Of a DNA stretch of 10,671 nucleotides, positions 1 through 6,961 are shown piece by piece. Under the pieces are notes generated by a model. The model was not told the origin of the DNA, did no database searches, and saw nothing but the letters and a program-made list of their open reading frames with translations. A program made the translations under genes and the position numbers. The stretch is from contig CACXBN010000292.1 in NCBI GenBank assembly GCA_902765885.1, forward strand, positions 1 through 10,671, read 5' to 3'. The stretch is from an uncultured Ruminococcus sp. GTDB taxonomy: Bacteria > Bacillota > Clostridia > Oscillospirales > CAG-272. How positions within the stretch are numbered: position 1 is the stretch's first letter; the number at the start of each line of letters is the position of its first letter.

Positions 1-1248
1 AACTCTCGCAACCGGAAGATTCGGCATTTCCAGAATCGGTTTTACACATTCTATATCCTGAACTATCATTCTGAGTCTGCCGCCCATATCTATTAGTGAG
101 CAGACGATTGCCGGACCTGCTTTTCCTTCAAACACCAGTCTGGCAGGATCCTTCTCGTTCATTCCGATACCAAGGTGATGTGTTTCGATTCTCGGTCTGC
201 CTGCAGCGAGACTTGGGCACACTTCCAGCATATGAGCGCCAAGAGAATATTTTTCTCCAGGAACAAGGTTGTATGTATAGTCTTCCATAAAAGCTGAAGA
301 GCCGTTTCCGTCTTTTCCCATTGCTTTCATGATTGCGCACAGCGCAGATACTTTCCAGTCACCCTCACCGCCGTAACCGTATCCTTTTGACATAAGATGC
401 TGAGAAGCAAGTCCCGGCAGCTGCTCCATTCCATAAAGGTCCTGAAAAGTGTTTGAAAAGGCAATGCATTCTTCGCGATCCATCATCTTTTTTATGGCAA
501 TTTCTTCTCTTGCCTGATATCTGATTGCCGCTTTATTGTCTGTTGCGACATCATATTCTGAAAGATATTCTTTGACCAGGCTGTCAATTTCTTCCTCAGT
601 AACTTTGCTCATTTCCACTACAAGATCACCTACAGCCCATGTGTTTACCTGCCAGCCGAGCTTTGCCTGAACTTCGACCTTGTCGCCTTCCGTTACGGCA
701 ACTTCTCTCATGTTGTCGCCAAAGCGCATGACTTTCAGTGATTTTGAAACTGCAACTCCAATGGCGGATTTCATCCATGAAGAAATCCTGCTTATCGGTT
801 CATCATCTTTCCAGTATCCAGCTATTACTTTTCTCGGCATCCGTAGTCTGGCTGCTATGAATCCATGCTCGCGGTCCCCGTGAGCAGCCTGATTAAGATT
901 CATAAAGTCCATGTCTATTTCATTGTTGGGGATCTCCCTGTTGTACTGTGTGGCGAAATGACAGTAGGGTTTTCTGAGGTCAACAAAACCGTTTATCCAC
1001 ATTTTGCTTGGTGAGAACGTATGGCACCATGTGATTATACCGGCGCAACTATCGTCATAATTCGCCTCTTTTACTACTTCGGTGATTTCCCTGTTGGTCT
1101 TTGCCGTAACTTTATATATAAGAGGGTAGGGAAGCCTTTTGGTCAGTTCTTCCGCCATTTCGCGTGCTCTGTTTTCCACTGTTTCAAGGACTTCATTTCC
1201 ATACAGGAATTGTGAACCCACTACGAACCAAAAGTTGTATTTCTTCAT
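1..1248 (-). CDS. araA: L-arabinose isomerase, C-terminus cut by window edge
   Basis: Cytoplasmic enzyme that converts L-arabinose to L-ribulose, the first step of bacterial arabinose breakdown. I translated 416 codons from the ATG at 1248-1246 to the window edge with no stop; the family is about 500 residues, so roughly the last 80 are missing. The N-terminus (MKKYNFWFVVGSQFLYG) is typical of the family. Metal-binding residues of the E. coli enzyme align with a constant offset: E295 in GEGDWK (E306), E322 in MEDYTY (E333) and H339 in GAHMLEVCP (H350). The fourth ligand, H450, lies beyond the edge. Also present are the GITWCHTFSPSKMW-like segment near residue 70 and the HHLGIG segment near 357. 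A purine-rich ribosome site (AAGGAAGG) ends 7 bases before the start. The gene begins 13 bases after the kinase gene stops, so the two are almost certainly co-transcribed. No damage is visible. The identification is very secure. Confidence 0.96.
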   Translation of the reverse strand, partial: MKKYNFWFVVGSQFLYGNEVLETVENRAREMAEELTKRLPYPLIYKVTAKTNREITEVVKEANYDDSCAGIITWCHTFSPSKMWINGFVDLRKPYCHFATQYNREIPNNEIDMDFMNLNQAAHGDREHGFIAARLRMPRKVIAGYWKDDEPISRISSWMKSAIGVAVSKSLKVMRFGDNMREVAVTEGDKVEVQAKLGWQVNTWAVGDLVVEMSKVTEEEIDSLVKEYLSEYDVATDNKAAIRYQAREEIAIKKMMDREECIAFSNTFQDLYGMEQLPGLASQHLMSKGYGYGGEGDWKVSALCAIMKAMGKDGNGSSAFMEDYTYNLVPGEKYSLGAHMLEVCPSLAAGRPRIETHHLGIGMNEKDPARLVFEGKAGPAIVCSLIDMGGRLRMIVQDIECVKPILEMPNLPVARV

Positions 1249-1261
1249 GATATTTCCTTCC

Positions 1262-2836
1262 TTATAGTATCTCGATTGCCAATTTTTCAAGTTCGAGCAT
1301 TTTTTTGTATGTTTCCATGTATTTATCAAATCCTTCGACATCACGTGGATCAGGTGAAACGATAACGGTCTTTACATCTGAGAACACCCGAATCCCGAGA
1401 AACGATTCAAGCGATTCTCCATTCTCCTTCATCAGACTGTATGCCGCAAGAAGCGCCATTCCGTAAGGACCGCCTTCGCCAGATGTTTCCATGCATGTAA
1501 CAGGAGCACCGCATGCCGCAGCCATATATCTTTGACCTACTCCGGGAGTTTTAAAGAGTCCTCCGTGGCCTGTGATGGAATTCACCTTGACTCCTTCCGC
1601 GGCAAGCATGTCCATTCCTATTTTTAAAGTTGCTATTGTGGAGTAAAGGCTTGCCTTGGAAAAATTGGCAAGACTGAAGTTGCTTTCCGGCGTTCTTGTG
1701 ATTATCGGCCTGCCTGCATCCATGTGGGTGACGCTTTCTCCGGAAAGATAGTTAACTATTCCCAGCCCGCCTGCATCAGGGTCGCCTTCAAGGCTTTTCA
1801 GGTAAAGCTTTTCAAAAAGTTTTCCTCGTTCTATATCTATTCCGAACATTTTGAATGCTTCATCAAACAGTGCGACCCATGAGTTCATGTCAGTGGTGCA
1901 GTTGTTTCCATGTACCATGGCAACCGTTTTTCCGGCTGGTGTGGCTACGACGTCTATTTCTTCATGTACGGAGGAAAGAGGTTTGTCAAGTACAATCATT
2001 GAAAAAACAGATGTGCCGGCAGAAATATTTCCCGTTCCGGGTGTAACGGCATTTGTTGCCACCATACCGGTCCCGGCGTCTCCTTCCGGGGGACACAGCG
2101 GTGTACCTTCCCGAATAAGTCCGTCCACTAGGGCAGCGCCCTCTTTCGTCACGATACCTGCGATTTCTCCGGCAGGTAGAACTTTCGGGAATATCTCCCT
2201 CAGTTTCAAATCGATTCCCTTGCTTTCAAGGAGTCTGTTGAATTTCCGGACGGCTTCTTCGTCATAATCCATATTGTCGCCGATCGGGAACATTCCGGAT
2301 GCTTCTCCGAGGCCTACGGCATTAACTCCCGTCAGTTTGTATGTGATGTAGCCCGAAAGTGTTGTCACATGGGCAAGTTTCTTTATGTGTTCTTCTCCGT
2401 TTAAAATGGCCTGATATGTATGGGCGATGCTCCATCTTTGCGGTATGTTGAAATTGAATAGAGTTGTGAGCTCTTCGGCAGCCTCACCTGTTATGGTGTT
2501 TTGCCAGGTCCTGAACGGAACAAGCAGATTCCAGTCTTTATCGAAAGCAAGATAGCCGTGCATCATTGCCGATATGCCAGCTATGTCGACGTCAGCGGAC
2601 AATCCTCCGAGTTTGCTCAGTGAAGTCTTAATCCCCCTCCAGGCATCTTCAAGATCGTAAGTCCATATGCCGTTTTCGAATTTGCTCTGCCACACGAAAT
2701 CTCCGGATGCCATCGGGGTAAAGTCCTCACCTATAATAACGGATTTAATCCTGGTGGAACCGAGCTCTATGCCGAGTATTTTCTTTCTGGTTTTGCTGTC
2801 CACTTTGCTTTTCTCCCGTCTTTCAATATAATTCAT
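1262..2836 (-). CDS. araK: FGGY-family carbohydrate kinase, probable L-ribulokinase (AraK-like)
   Basis: A 524-residue sugar kinase of the FGGY family, expected to phosphorylate L-ribulose with ATP to give L-ribulose 5-phosphate. The N-terminal phosphate-binding motif is LGIELGSTRIK (21-31). The sugar-site region has GISAMMHGYLAFD (87-99) and the probable catalytic base is D253 in PPEGDAGTGM. The C-terminal domain has GHGGLFKTPGVGQRYMAA (423-440) and GEGGPYGMALLAA (453-465), matching the nucleotide-binding half of the family. It does not read like E. coli AraB. Clostridium species are known to use AraK, a ribulokinase not orthologous to AraB, and position directly before araA supports that function; a xylulokinase or other pentulose kinase is the alternative. 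The ATG at 2836 overlaps the previous stop (ATGA). A GTG at 2803, 9 bases after a GGGAG, is a credible alternative start that would remove 11 residues and leave a family-typical N-terminus. Family call is secure, substrate is inferred. Confidence 0.85.
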   Translation of the reverse strand: MNYIERREKSKVDSKTRKKILGIELGSTRIKSVIIGEDFTPMASGDFVWQSKFENGIWTYDLEDAWRGIKTSLSKLGGLSADVDIAGISAMMHGYLAFDKDWNLLVPFRTWQNTITGEAAEELTTLFNFNIPQRWSIAHTYQAILNGEEHIKKLAHVTTLSGYITYKLTGVNAVGLGEASGMFPIGDNMDYDEEAVRKFNRLLESKGIDLKLREIFPKVLPAGEIAGIVTKEGAALVDGLIREGTPLCPPEGDAGTGMVATNAVTPGTGNISAGTSVFSMIVLDKPLSSVHEEIDVVATPAGKTVAMVHGNNCTTDMNSWVALFDEAFKMFGIDIERGKLFEKLYLKSLEGDPDAGGLGIVNYLSGESVTHMDAGRPIITRTPESNFSLANFSKASLYSTIATLKIGMDMLAAEGVKVNSITGHGGLFKTPGVGQRYMAAACGAPVTCMETSGEGGPYGMALLAAYSLMKENGESLESFLGIRVFSDVKTVIVSPDPRDVEGFDKYMETYKKMLELEKLAIEIL

Positions 2837-3324
2837 ACTTTTCCGAATCCGCAGATCACTTTTCCGGAAACCACATTGACAAGCGCAAATGACTTGGAAA
2901 AGTAATCTCCGATAGAGCCAGGATTGATGACCCTTATTTCTTTTCCGGATCTGGTTTTTATTATCGAATTGTCCATGACATGTGTGTGTCCGTAGAGGAG
3001 CACGTCAGCTCCGAGTTCTTCCGCATGCTCTGCAGCGTGATATACGCTGAATTTGACATGATGAGTGTGCCCGTGCATGAGCAGAAATCTGACACCTTCG
3101 CACTCTACTAGCCGTTCGGTTTTCACATCCGGATATTCTGATAAACTGTCACAGTTACCGCATACTATGTCAAACTCGATATCCGGAAACGAGTTTTTTG
3201 CTTTCAAAATATCGGCGAGGCCGTCACCGAGAAAAACCACTCTGAACGGCTTGACCTGTCTTTTAAGAACTTCTTCGATTCTGGATGAATGTCCATGAGA
3301 ATCCGATATTACTACAATCTTCAT
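2833..3324 (-). CDS. YfcE/MJ0936-family metallophosphoesterase
   Basis: A compact 163-residue phosphodiesterase with a two-metal active site. All signature motifs occur in order: DSH at 8-10, GDG with D34, GNCD with N57, the MHGHTH block with H84, and YGHTH at 111-115. NPGS (134-137) near the C-terminus is typical of the YfcE/MJ0936 branch. Length fits the family, there is no signal peptide and the protein should be cytoplasmic. The physiological substrate of these enzymes is mostly unknown; homologues act on model phosphodiesters in vitro. The ATG at 3324 follows a clear GGAGG site and starts 24 bases after the upstream gene stops; its TGA overlaps the start of the kinase gene by 4 bases, so translation of the kinase may be coupled to it. 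In many bacteria this gene sits beside rdgB; that partner is not seen here. Family is certain, cellular role is not. Confidence 0.92.
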   Translation of the reverse strand: MKIVVISDSHGHSSRIEEVLKRQVKPFRVVFLGDGLADILKAKNSFPDIEFDIVCGNCDSLSEYPDVKTERLVECEGVRFLLMHGHTHHVKFSVYHAAEHAEELGADVLLYGHTHVMDNSIIKTRSGKEIRVINPGSIGDYFSKSFALVNVVSGKVICGFGKV

Positions 3325-3348
3325 GCTTCAGCCTCCGTGATTTGAGCC

Positions 3349-4614
3349 TCAGAACCACTGGCGTTCAGTATCTTCCGGACTGTCTGTTTCATCAGGATTG
3401 TAATCGGGATAATCTTCTTTTGTGCTTGCATATGGATTCATATTGTCGGTTTCTTCGGTGTCTGCCGGTTGTATATCATCGCCGTTCTCCGTATCGGAAG
3501 GAATATCCGATGAAGCGTTTGTGTCATATGCCAGTTCTTCCGGCGTAAGCGGGGCAAATATCATAAGATTGCTTATTTCAGCAAATGAACACGCGGTATA
3601 TTCCGCAGCCATTCTCTGGATAGACGAATCAGTAACTATGAATCTCATGTTATATAGCCTGAATGATCCGCTGATGGATGCTATTTTCTGTGAGATGTCC
3701 GTGAAAGCATCCGCCTGTGTCAAATATGACTCTCCATCAAAATCTATGCACAGAAAATCCGCGGATGAAACAAACAGCTGAAGGATTCTTGCATAGTGCT
3801 GGTCTAAGAAATAGCGCTGACCCAGCTCTACGCCCAGCATGATTCCCGAAGGAGATGACGATCTGCATTCCTTAATATACTTTTGAATGATCAGAGCGTC
3901 ATCATAACCGATGTCCAGACTGTCAAGCTCGGTTATGACGGGAACCACTTCGTTTACGCCTATCTTCCAGAGCTCTTCCGCGACAGCGGCATCTATGCTT
4001 GATGCGGAAGCGCTTGCTTTCCCGTTAAGAGATGACGGAATATATGCGCATACTCTGAGATTCTTTGTTTTAGCATATTCCACGGTGTCTCTTATTTTTA
4101 TGAATGTCTCATCGTCTTCGCCGTAAGGCATTCCGATAAGGTCGCATACTGCCTTTGATTTGTATATGAGATCATTTCCGTCAAAAAGTTTTATTATTAT
4201 GGTATCGTAGTATTCCGACAGGCTGTCTATCTGGTCGACTATTGTTTCGCCGGAATCGTCTGAAAAGTTTTCGGAAGCGGTGTCTTCGGGCTCGCCGATG
4301 TTATAGTCAGTTTCCGCCGGCACGGGTTTGTCAGCATCGAATTCTTCTTCAATATTGATAAGAACGGCATTTACCGAAGGAGCTTTTGTGCATGTTATTT
4401 CAAATTCCGACTGCACAGCTGTCTGCTGCTTTTCGGTATCCGGAGAATCGTTGTTTTCTGATACCGGAGTCGCATTGGCTTTGTCAAGAAGATAGTGCCC
4501 GAGCAGAATGGTAGCAGCTGCGATAATTATTGCCGCAAGAATAACAAACAGGACTCTGAAAATAATCTTTCGTGTTTTCTTGGACGATGATCTCTTATTA
4601 CGATATGTTTTCAA
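3349..4614 (-). CDS. Membrane-anchored protein of unknown function, TIM-barrel-like core, acidic tail
   Basis: I do not recognise a named gene. The start is a TTG at 4614-4612: AAAGGA lies 7 bases upstream, no in-frame ATG occurs early, and the coding sense begins there (MKTYRNKRSSSKKTRK). Residues 1-17 are strongly basic and 18-43 form one hydrophobic segment, giving a type II anchor with the bulk outside the cell. Residues 44-70 are a Ser/Thr/Asn-rich linker. From about 80 to 355 hydrophobic strands recur at regular intervals (DTIIIKLF, LRVCAYIP, GVNEVVPVIT, GIMLGVELG, SADFLCIDFD, MRFIVTD, SNLMIFAP), the rhythm of a beta/alpha barrel such as the putative glycoside-hydrolase-like families; this is inference. 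The last 60 residues are disordered, with about 19 Asp/Glu against two basic residues. It lies between a secreted lipoprotein and a phosphoesterase, which fits an envelope role. No catalytic residues can be assigned. Confidence 0.75.
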   Translation of the reverse strand: MKTYRNKRSSSKKTRKIIFRVLFVILAAIIIAAATILLGHYLLDKANATPVSENNDSPDTEKQQTAVQSEFEITCTKAPSVNAVLINIEEEFDADKPVPAETDYNIGEPEDTASENFSDDSGETIVDQIDSLSEYYDTIIIKLFDGNDLIYKSKAVCDLIGMPYGEDDETFIKIRDTVEYAKTKNLRVCAYIPSSLNGKASASASSIDAAVAEELWKIGVNEVVPVITELDSLDIGYDDALIIQKYIKECRSSSPSGIMLGVELGQRYFLDQHYARILQLFVSSADFLCIDFDGESYLTQADAFTDISQKIASISGSFRLYNMRFIVTDSSIQRMAAEYTACSFAEISNLMIFAPLTPEELAYDTNASSDIPSDTENGDDIQPADTEETDNMNPYASTKEDYPDYNPDETDSPEDTERQWF

Positions 4615-4640
4615 AATATTATCCTTTCAATAAGGAGGAA

Positions 4641-5660
4641 TCAGTTATCCGAAGAAGGAAAAACCGCAAGTTCTGGATATTTCTCCGTGTATTCGACGCT
4701 TAATGAATTCATATGATTCTCAAGGGTAAGATTGTATTGCCCAATGGTATAATCATTAGTCAGCTGTTTTATGTTCTTTTCGATAAATGACTGTTCCTTT
4801 TCGAGCCTCTTTATTATACAGTATCCCACCGACGTCTCAACGATATCGCTGTGCTCTCCTACTTCGAGAGCAAAGGCGGCTTCTTCGAAATCCTCATTCA
4901 GAGTTCCTCTCTGGATATATCTTCCGTCTACGTTCCCGGCCATGTATGTGTCTTCATTGTATTCCTTAAGCAGGGAATCAAAATCTTCTCCGTTTTCAAG
5001 CTTCGAATATACCGTGTCCGCAATCTTTTTGCAGTCTTCCATGGTCTTGCCGTTGGATGTGGATATCAGAATGTATTTAACACGTATAAGCTCATCAGAG
5101 GCGAAAACGGAATTCAGAAAATCAGGATCGGTGTTGATGTCTCCCGAGTCGACCATTTTATCCTTTAGTTCAACGGCGATAATGTCATTCCTGACTATAA
5201 AACGGTATACAGCATCGTTCATGTAGTATGCGGAGATGTCCGTTTTGTAAGAAGCATAATTGTTGTCGTAAGACCTGTAGATATCGGACATTTCATAATC
5301 GACTCTGTCTATATATGCCTGGTTGTCATATTCTATACCGTATTTCTTGCTTATGGAAATAGTCGAATAGAGTTTTTTCAGAGTGAGTTCTACATCGTCA
5401 TTGAATTTTTTAACAAGATCTTTGCCATTTTCACCTTTTTCAAAATCCCATCCGTACTCTTCATTGTAGTCTTTGAGCATGGAACGTGAGATGTATCTGT
5501 ATATCTCGTATTCTACGTCTATCCCGTCTATCTTCATTACAACTGTCTTGTCCTGTTCCGTGCTTTTCAGAATATCGATCGACGAGCCTGAACATGATAT
5601 CAGGGAGGTGACCATAAGCAACGCGAGAAATGCGGATAATATAGTAAAATGTTTTTTCAT
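4641..5660 (-). CDS. Lipoprotein with degenerate parvulin (PrsA/SurA-like) domain
   Basis: A 339-residue extracytoplasmic lipoprotein resembling the foldase PrsA. The signal peptide covers 1-22 and ends in the lipobox LISC, so C23 should be lipidated. Residues 35-185 are a helical, charged chaperone-like region (VVMKIDGIDVEYEIYRYIS, then Lys/Glu/Asp-rich helices). Residues 192-287 match a rotamase (parvulin) domain: VKYILIS, then ADTVYSKLENGEDFDSLLKEYNED, then GTLNEDFEEAAFALEVGEHSDIVETSVGYCIIKR. The two histidines normal in this fold (SHILV and GYHIIK) are replaced by Y196 and C281, and the usual GGDLG stretch is missing, so peptidyl-prolyl isomerase activity is doubtful and a holdase role is more likely. 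A helical C-terminal segment (288-339) follows. The ATG at 5660 has an AAGGGG site about 13 bases upstream, rather distant. It is the first gene of the leftward operon, 74 bases after the proposed start of transcription. Confidence 0.88.
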   Translation of the reverse strand: MKKHFTILSAFLALLMVTSLISCSGSSIDILKSTEQDKTVVMKIDGIDVEYEIYRYISRSMLKDYNEEYGWDFEKGENGKDLVKKFNDDVELTLKKLYSTISISKKYGIEYDNQAYIDRVDYEMSDIYRSYDNNYASYKTDISAYYMNDAVYRFIVRNDIIAVELKDKMVDSGDINTDPDFLNSVFASDELIRVKYILISTSNGKTMEDCKKIADTVYSKLENGEDFDSLLKEYNEDTYMAGNVDGRYIQRGTLNEDFEEAAFALEVGEHSDIVETSVGYCIIKRLEKEQSFIEKNIKQLTNDYTIGQYNLTLENHMNSLSVEYTEKYPELAVFPSSDN

Positions 5661-5711
5661 TTTTATAGTTGAACCCCTTCGATGATAATGGGAAATATTC
5701 TTTATGAGTAT

Positions 5712-5731
5712 GTAAGAGTGATTGCTTTTAC
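5712..5731. repeat. Imperfect inverted repeat over the hprK -35
   Basis: GTAAGAG (5712-5718) and CTTTTAC (5725-5731) are inverted copies with one mismatch around a 6-base spacer. The right arm overlaps the hprK -35 hexamer, the position expected of a repressor site. It is not a good match to the cre consensus of CcpA. Function is conjectural. Confidence 0.3.
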
Positions 5732-5750
5732 CCCATTCTTATGATATACT
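5722..5750 (+). promoter_or_regulatory. Sigma-A promoter of hprK
   Basis: TTGCTT (5722-5727) and TATACT (5745-5750) are spaced by 17 bases, and a TGA immediately before the -10 makes it an extended -10 promoter. Transcription would start near 5757, about 40 bases before the hprK start codon. Confidence 0.7.
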
Positions 5751-5769
5751 TTTTACGTAAAAATTTCAA
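5741..5769 (-). promoter_or_regulatory. Sigma-A promoter of the leftward operon
   Basis: On the minus strand TTGAAA (5769-5764) and TATCAT (5746-5741) are separated by exactly 17 bases, each matching the consensus in five of six positions. Transcription would start near 5734 and leave a leader of about 74 bases before the lipoprotein gene. It overlaps the rightward hprK promoter at the -10 elements. Confidence 0.65.
5750..5763. repeat. 14-bp perfect palindrome TTTTTACGTAAAAA
   Basis: A perfect inverted repeat with no spacer, centred on the ACGT at 5755-5758. It covers the expected hprK transcription start and lies in the -35/-10 spacer of the opposing promoter, so a bound protein could affect both directions. 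It may also be chance in an AT-rich spacer; no regulator is visible nearby. Confidence 0.5.
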
Positions 5770-5795
5770 TAATTAAATCAAGGAAACGGTCCGAT

Positions 5796-6740
5796 ATGGA
5801 AGAAATAAAACATGTCAGTCTAGACATGATCATAAACGAACACAATCTCAAAGTCGAATATACTCCTGACGACCCCAAAAACATAAAAATCGTCTCATCC
5901 GAAGTCAACAGGCCCGGTCTTGCATTATGCGGATTTTTCGAGCACTTTGATCCCAAAAGGATTCAGATATCGGGTAAGGCTGAACATGTGTTCATCAATC
6001 ATATGTCAACTGAAGTCAAGAAGAGAAGACTGAGCGATTTCATGGCACAGGGACCGGCAGCGATAGTAATAGCGCATGATACGGATGTTGACCCCATGAC
6101 AATAGAATACGCCGAAAAATATGGAGTTCCCGTGTGTTCCACAAGAGAAAACACCAGTGATTTCATGGCTGAGCTCATATCTTATCTCAATGTTCAGCTT
6201 GCTCCTCAGATAACCAGGCACGGTGTGCTTGTCGAAGTATACGGCGAAGGAATACTGATAACCGGCGACAGCGGCATAGGAAAAAGCGAAACGGCCATAG
6301 AGCTGCTGAAAAGAGGGCACAGACTCATCGCTGATGATGCTGTTGAACTGCGTAAGGTGTCTGGGAAAACAATCGTGGGACAGGCGCCTGAGATTATAAG
6401 ATACTATGTCGAGCTCAGGGGAATAGGAATAGTGGATGTCAGAAGACTATTCGGAATGGGCGCCGTGAAGGCGACCGAAAAAGTCGATATGGTCATTAAT
6501 CTCGAACCGTGGGAAAACGGAAAAATGTATGACAGAATGGGGCTTGAAACCGAATATATGGACATCATGGGCATAAAGATCCCGATGACCACGATCCCTG
6601 TCCATCCGGGAAGGAACCTTGCTGTTGTCATAGAGATTGCGGCCATGAACAACCGTCAGAAAAAGATGGGGTACAATACCGCGGAGGAGTTCAATAAAAA
6701 ACTGATGCAGAGCATAGAAAATCAGACGGAGCATGAATGA
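5796..6740 (+). CDS. hprK: HPr kinase/phosphorylase
   Basis: A 314-residue bifunctional sensor enzyme that phosphorylates HPr on Ser-46 with ATP or pyrophosphate and also removes that phosphate. HPr(Ser-P) acts with CcpA to repress or activate carbon genes and reduces PTS uptake. The N-terminal domain (about 1-130) is followed by the catalytic domain with H142, the P-loop GDSGIGKS (157-164) then E165, D180-D181, the family signature ELRGIGIVDV (206-215) and R247 in YDRMG. These align with the Lactobacillus casei enzyme at a constant offset of two, so the active site appears intact. Length is normal. The ATG at 5796 has AAGGAA about 10 bases upstream. Genes often found with hprK in other Firmicutes (lgt, murB, rapZ, whiA) are absent on this side: a 290-base gap and a separate folate operon follow. 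No convincing terminator is seen after it, so some read-through into folT is possible. Confidence 0.97.
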   Translation: MEEIKHVSLDMIINEHNLKVEYTPDDPKNIKIVSSEVNRPGLALCGFFEHFDPKRIQISGKAEHVFINHMSTEVKKRRLSDFMAQGPAAIVIAHDTDVDPMTIEYAEKYGVPVCSTRENTSDFMAELISYLNVQLAPQITRHGVLVEVYGEGILITGDSGIGKSETAIELLKRGHRLIADDAVELRKVSGKTIVGQAPEIIRYYVELRGIGIVDVRRLFGMGAVKATEKVDMVINLEPWENGKMYDRMGLETEYMDIMGIKIPMTTIPVHPGRNLAVVIEIAAMNNRQKKMGYNTAEEFNKKLMQSIENQTEHE

Positions 6741-6784
6741 TTGCTTGTGCATAAAGTTGCATGGAAATGCGTATAAACATACAT

Positions 6785-6825
6785 TTTTTGTGTGAGTGTT
6801 TATTGAACCCGCAGTTTTTGTGTGA
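6785..6825 (+). repeat. Two direct copies of TTTTTGTGTGA before folT
   Basis: An 11-base word occurs at 6785-6795 and again at 6815-6825, spaced exactly 30 bases start to start, close to three helical turns. The second copy ends in the TGA that extends the -10 element of the folT promoter, and the -35 lies between the copies. It could be an operator pair or coincidence in T-rich sequence. Confidence 0.45.
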
Positions 6826-6831
6826 TATAAT
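6803..6831 (+). promoter_or_regulatory. Extended -10 promoter of the folT operon
   Basis: TTGAAC (6803-6808), a 17-base spacer and a perfect TATAAT (6826-6831) preceded by TGA. Transcription would start near 6838, about 20 bases before the riboswitch aptamer, so the folate operon has its own promoter separate from hprK. Confidence 0.8.
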
Positions 6832-6858
6832 AAATCGGCAGAAAAAGTTTCAAAATAA

Positions 6859-6953
6859 TCAGAGTAGACATTACGGCGTAAAGTGTCGGTGAAACGGGGA
6901 GTTGTTCACTGAACGAAAGTCTTGACTGCGGTCGTGATGTCGCATCCCGCTGA
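6859..6953 (+). promoter_or_regulatory. Tetrahydrofolate (THF) riboswitch aptamer
   Basis: The RNA leader of folT carries the known folate-sensing fold. P1 is TCAG (6859-6862) with CTGA (6950-6953), followed by the conserved AGUAGA-type junction. P2 pairs GACATTACG (6867-6875) with CGTGATGTC (6933-6941), nine pairs with one wobble. GCGTAAAGTG lies at 6876-6885, matching the conserved GCGUUAAGUG. P3 pairs 6886-6893 with 6905-6912, eight pairs. Loop L3 contains GGGA (6897-6900), complementary to TCCC (6945-6948), giving the pseudoknot expected of this class. A short AGT/ACT hairpin follows ACGAA at 6912-6916. Binding of reduced folates should lower expression of the import genes downstream. The call rests on motif memory plus complementary pairing and agrees with folT and folC being next. 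Confidence 0.92.
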
Positions 6954-6961
6954 CATAAATA

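Noticed and set aside
1851..2267. 138-codon plus-strand open frame
   Set aside because: It is the antisense shadow of the FGGY kinase gene, low-complexity in Ser/Pro/Thr and without recognisable motifs or a ribosome site.
4633..4638. AGGAGG-like word on the plus strand between two minus-strand genes
   Set aside because: No plus-strand gene follows it; it is a chance match in a 26-base gap between leftward genes.
5712..5732. CcpA cre site before hprK
   Set aside because: The inverted repeat lacks the central CG and spacing of the cre consensus, so I list it only as an unassigned inverted repeat.
6755..6790. Possible terminator after hprK: GTAT/ATAC hairpin (6771-6782) followed by six T
   Set aside because: The stem is only four AT-rich pairs and a second GCAT/ATGC stem next to it is equally weak; neither would be stable enough for a confident terminator call.
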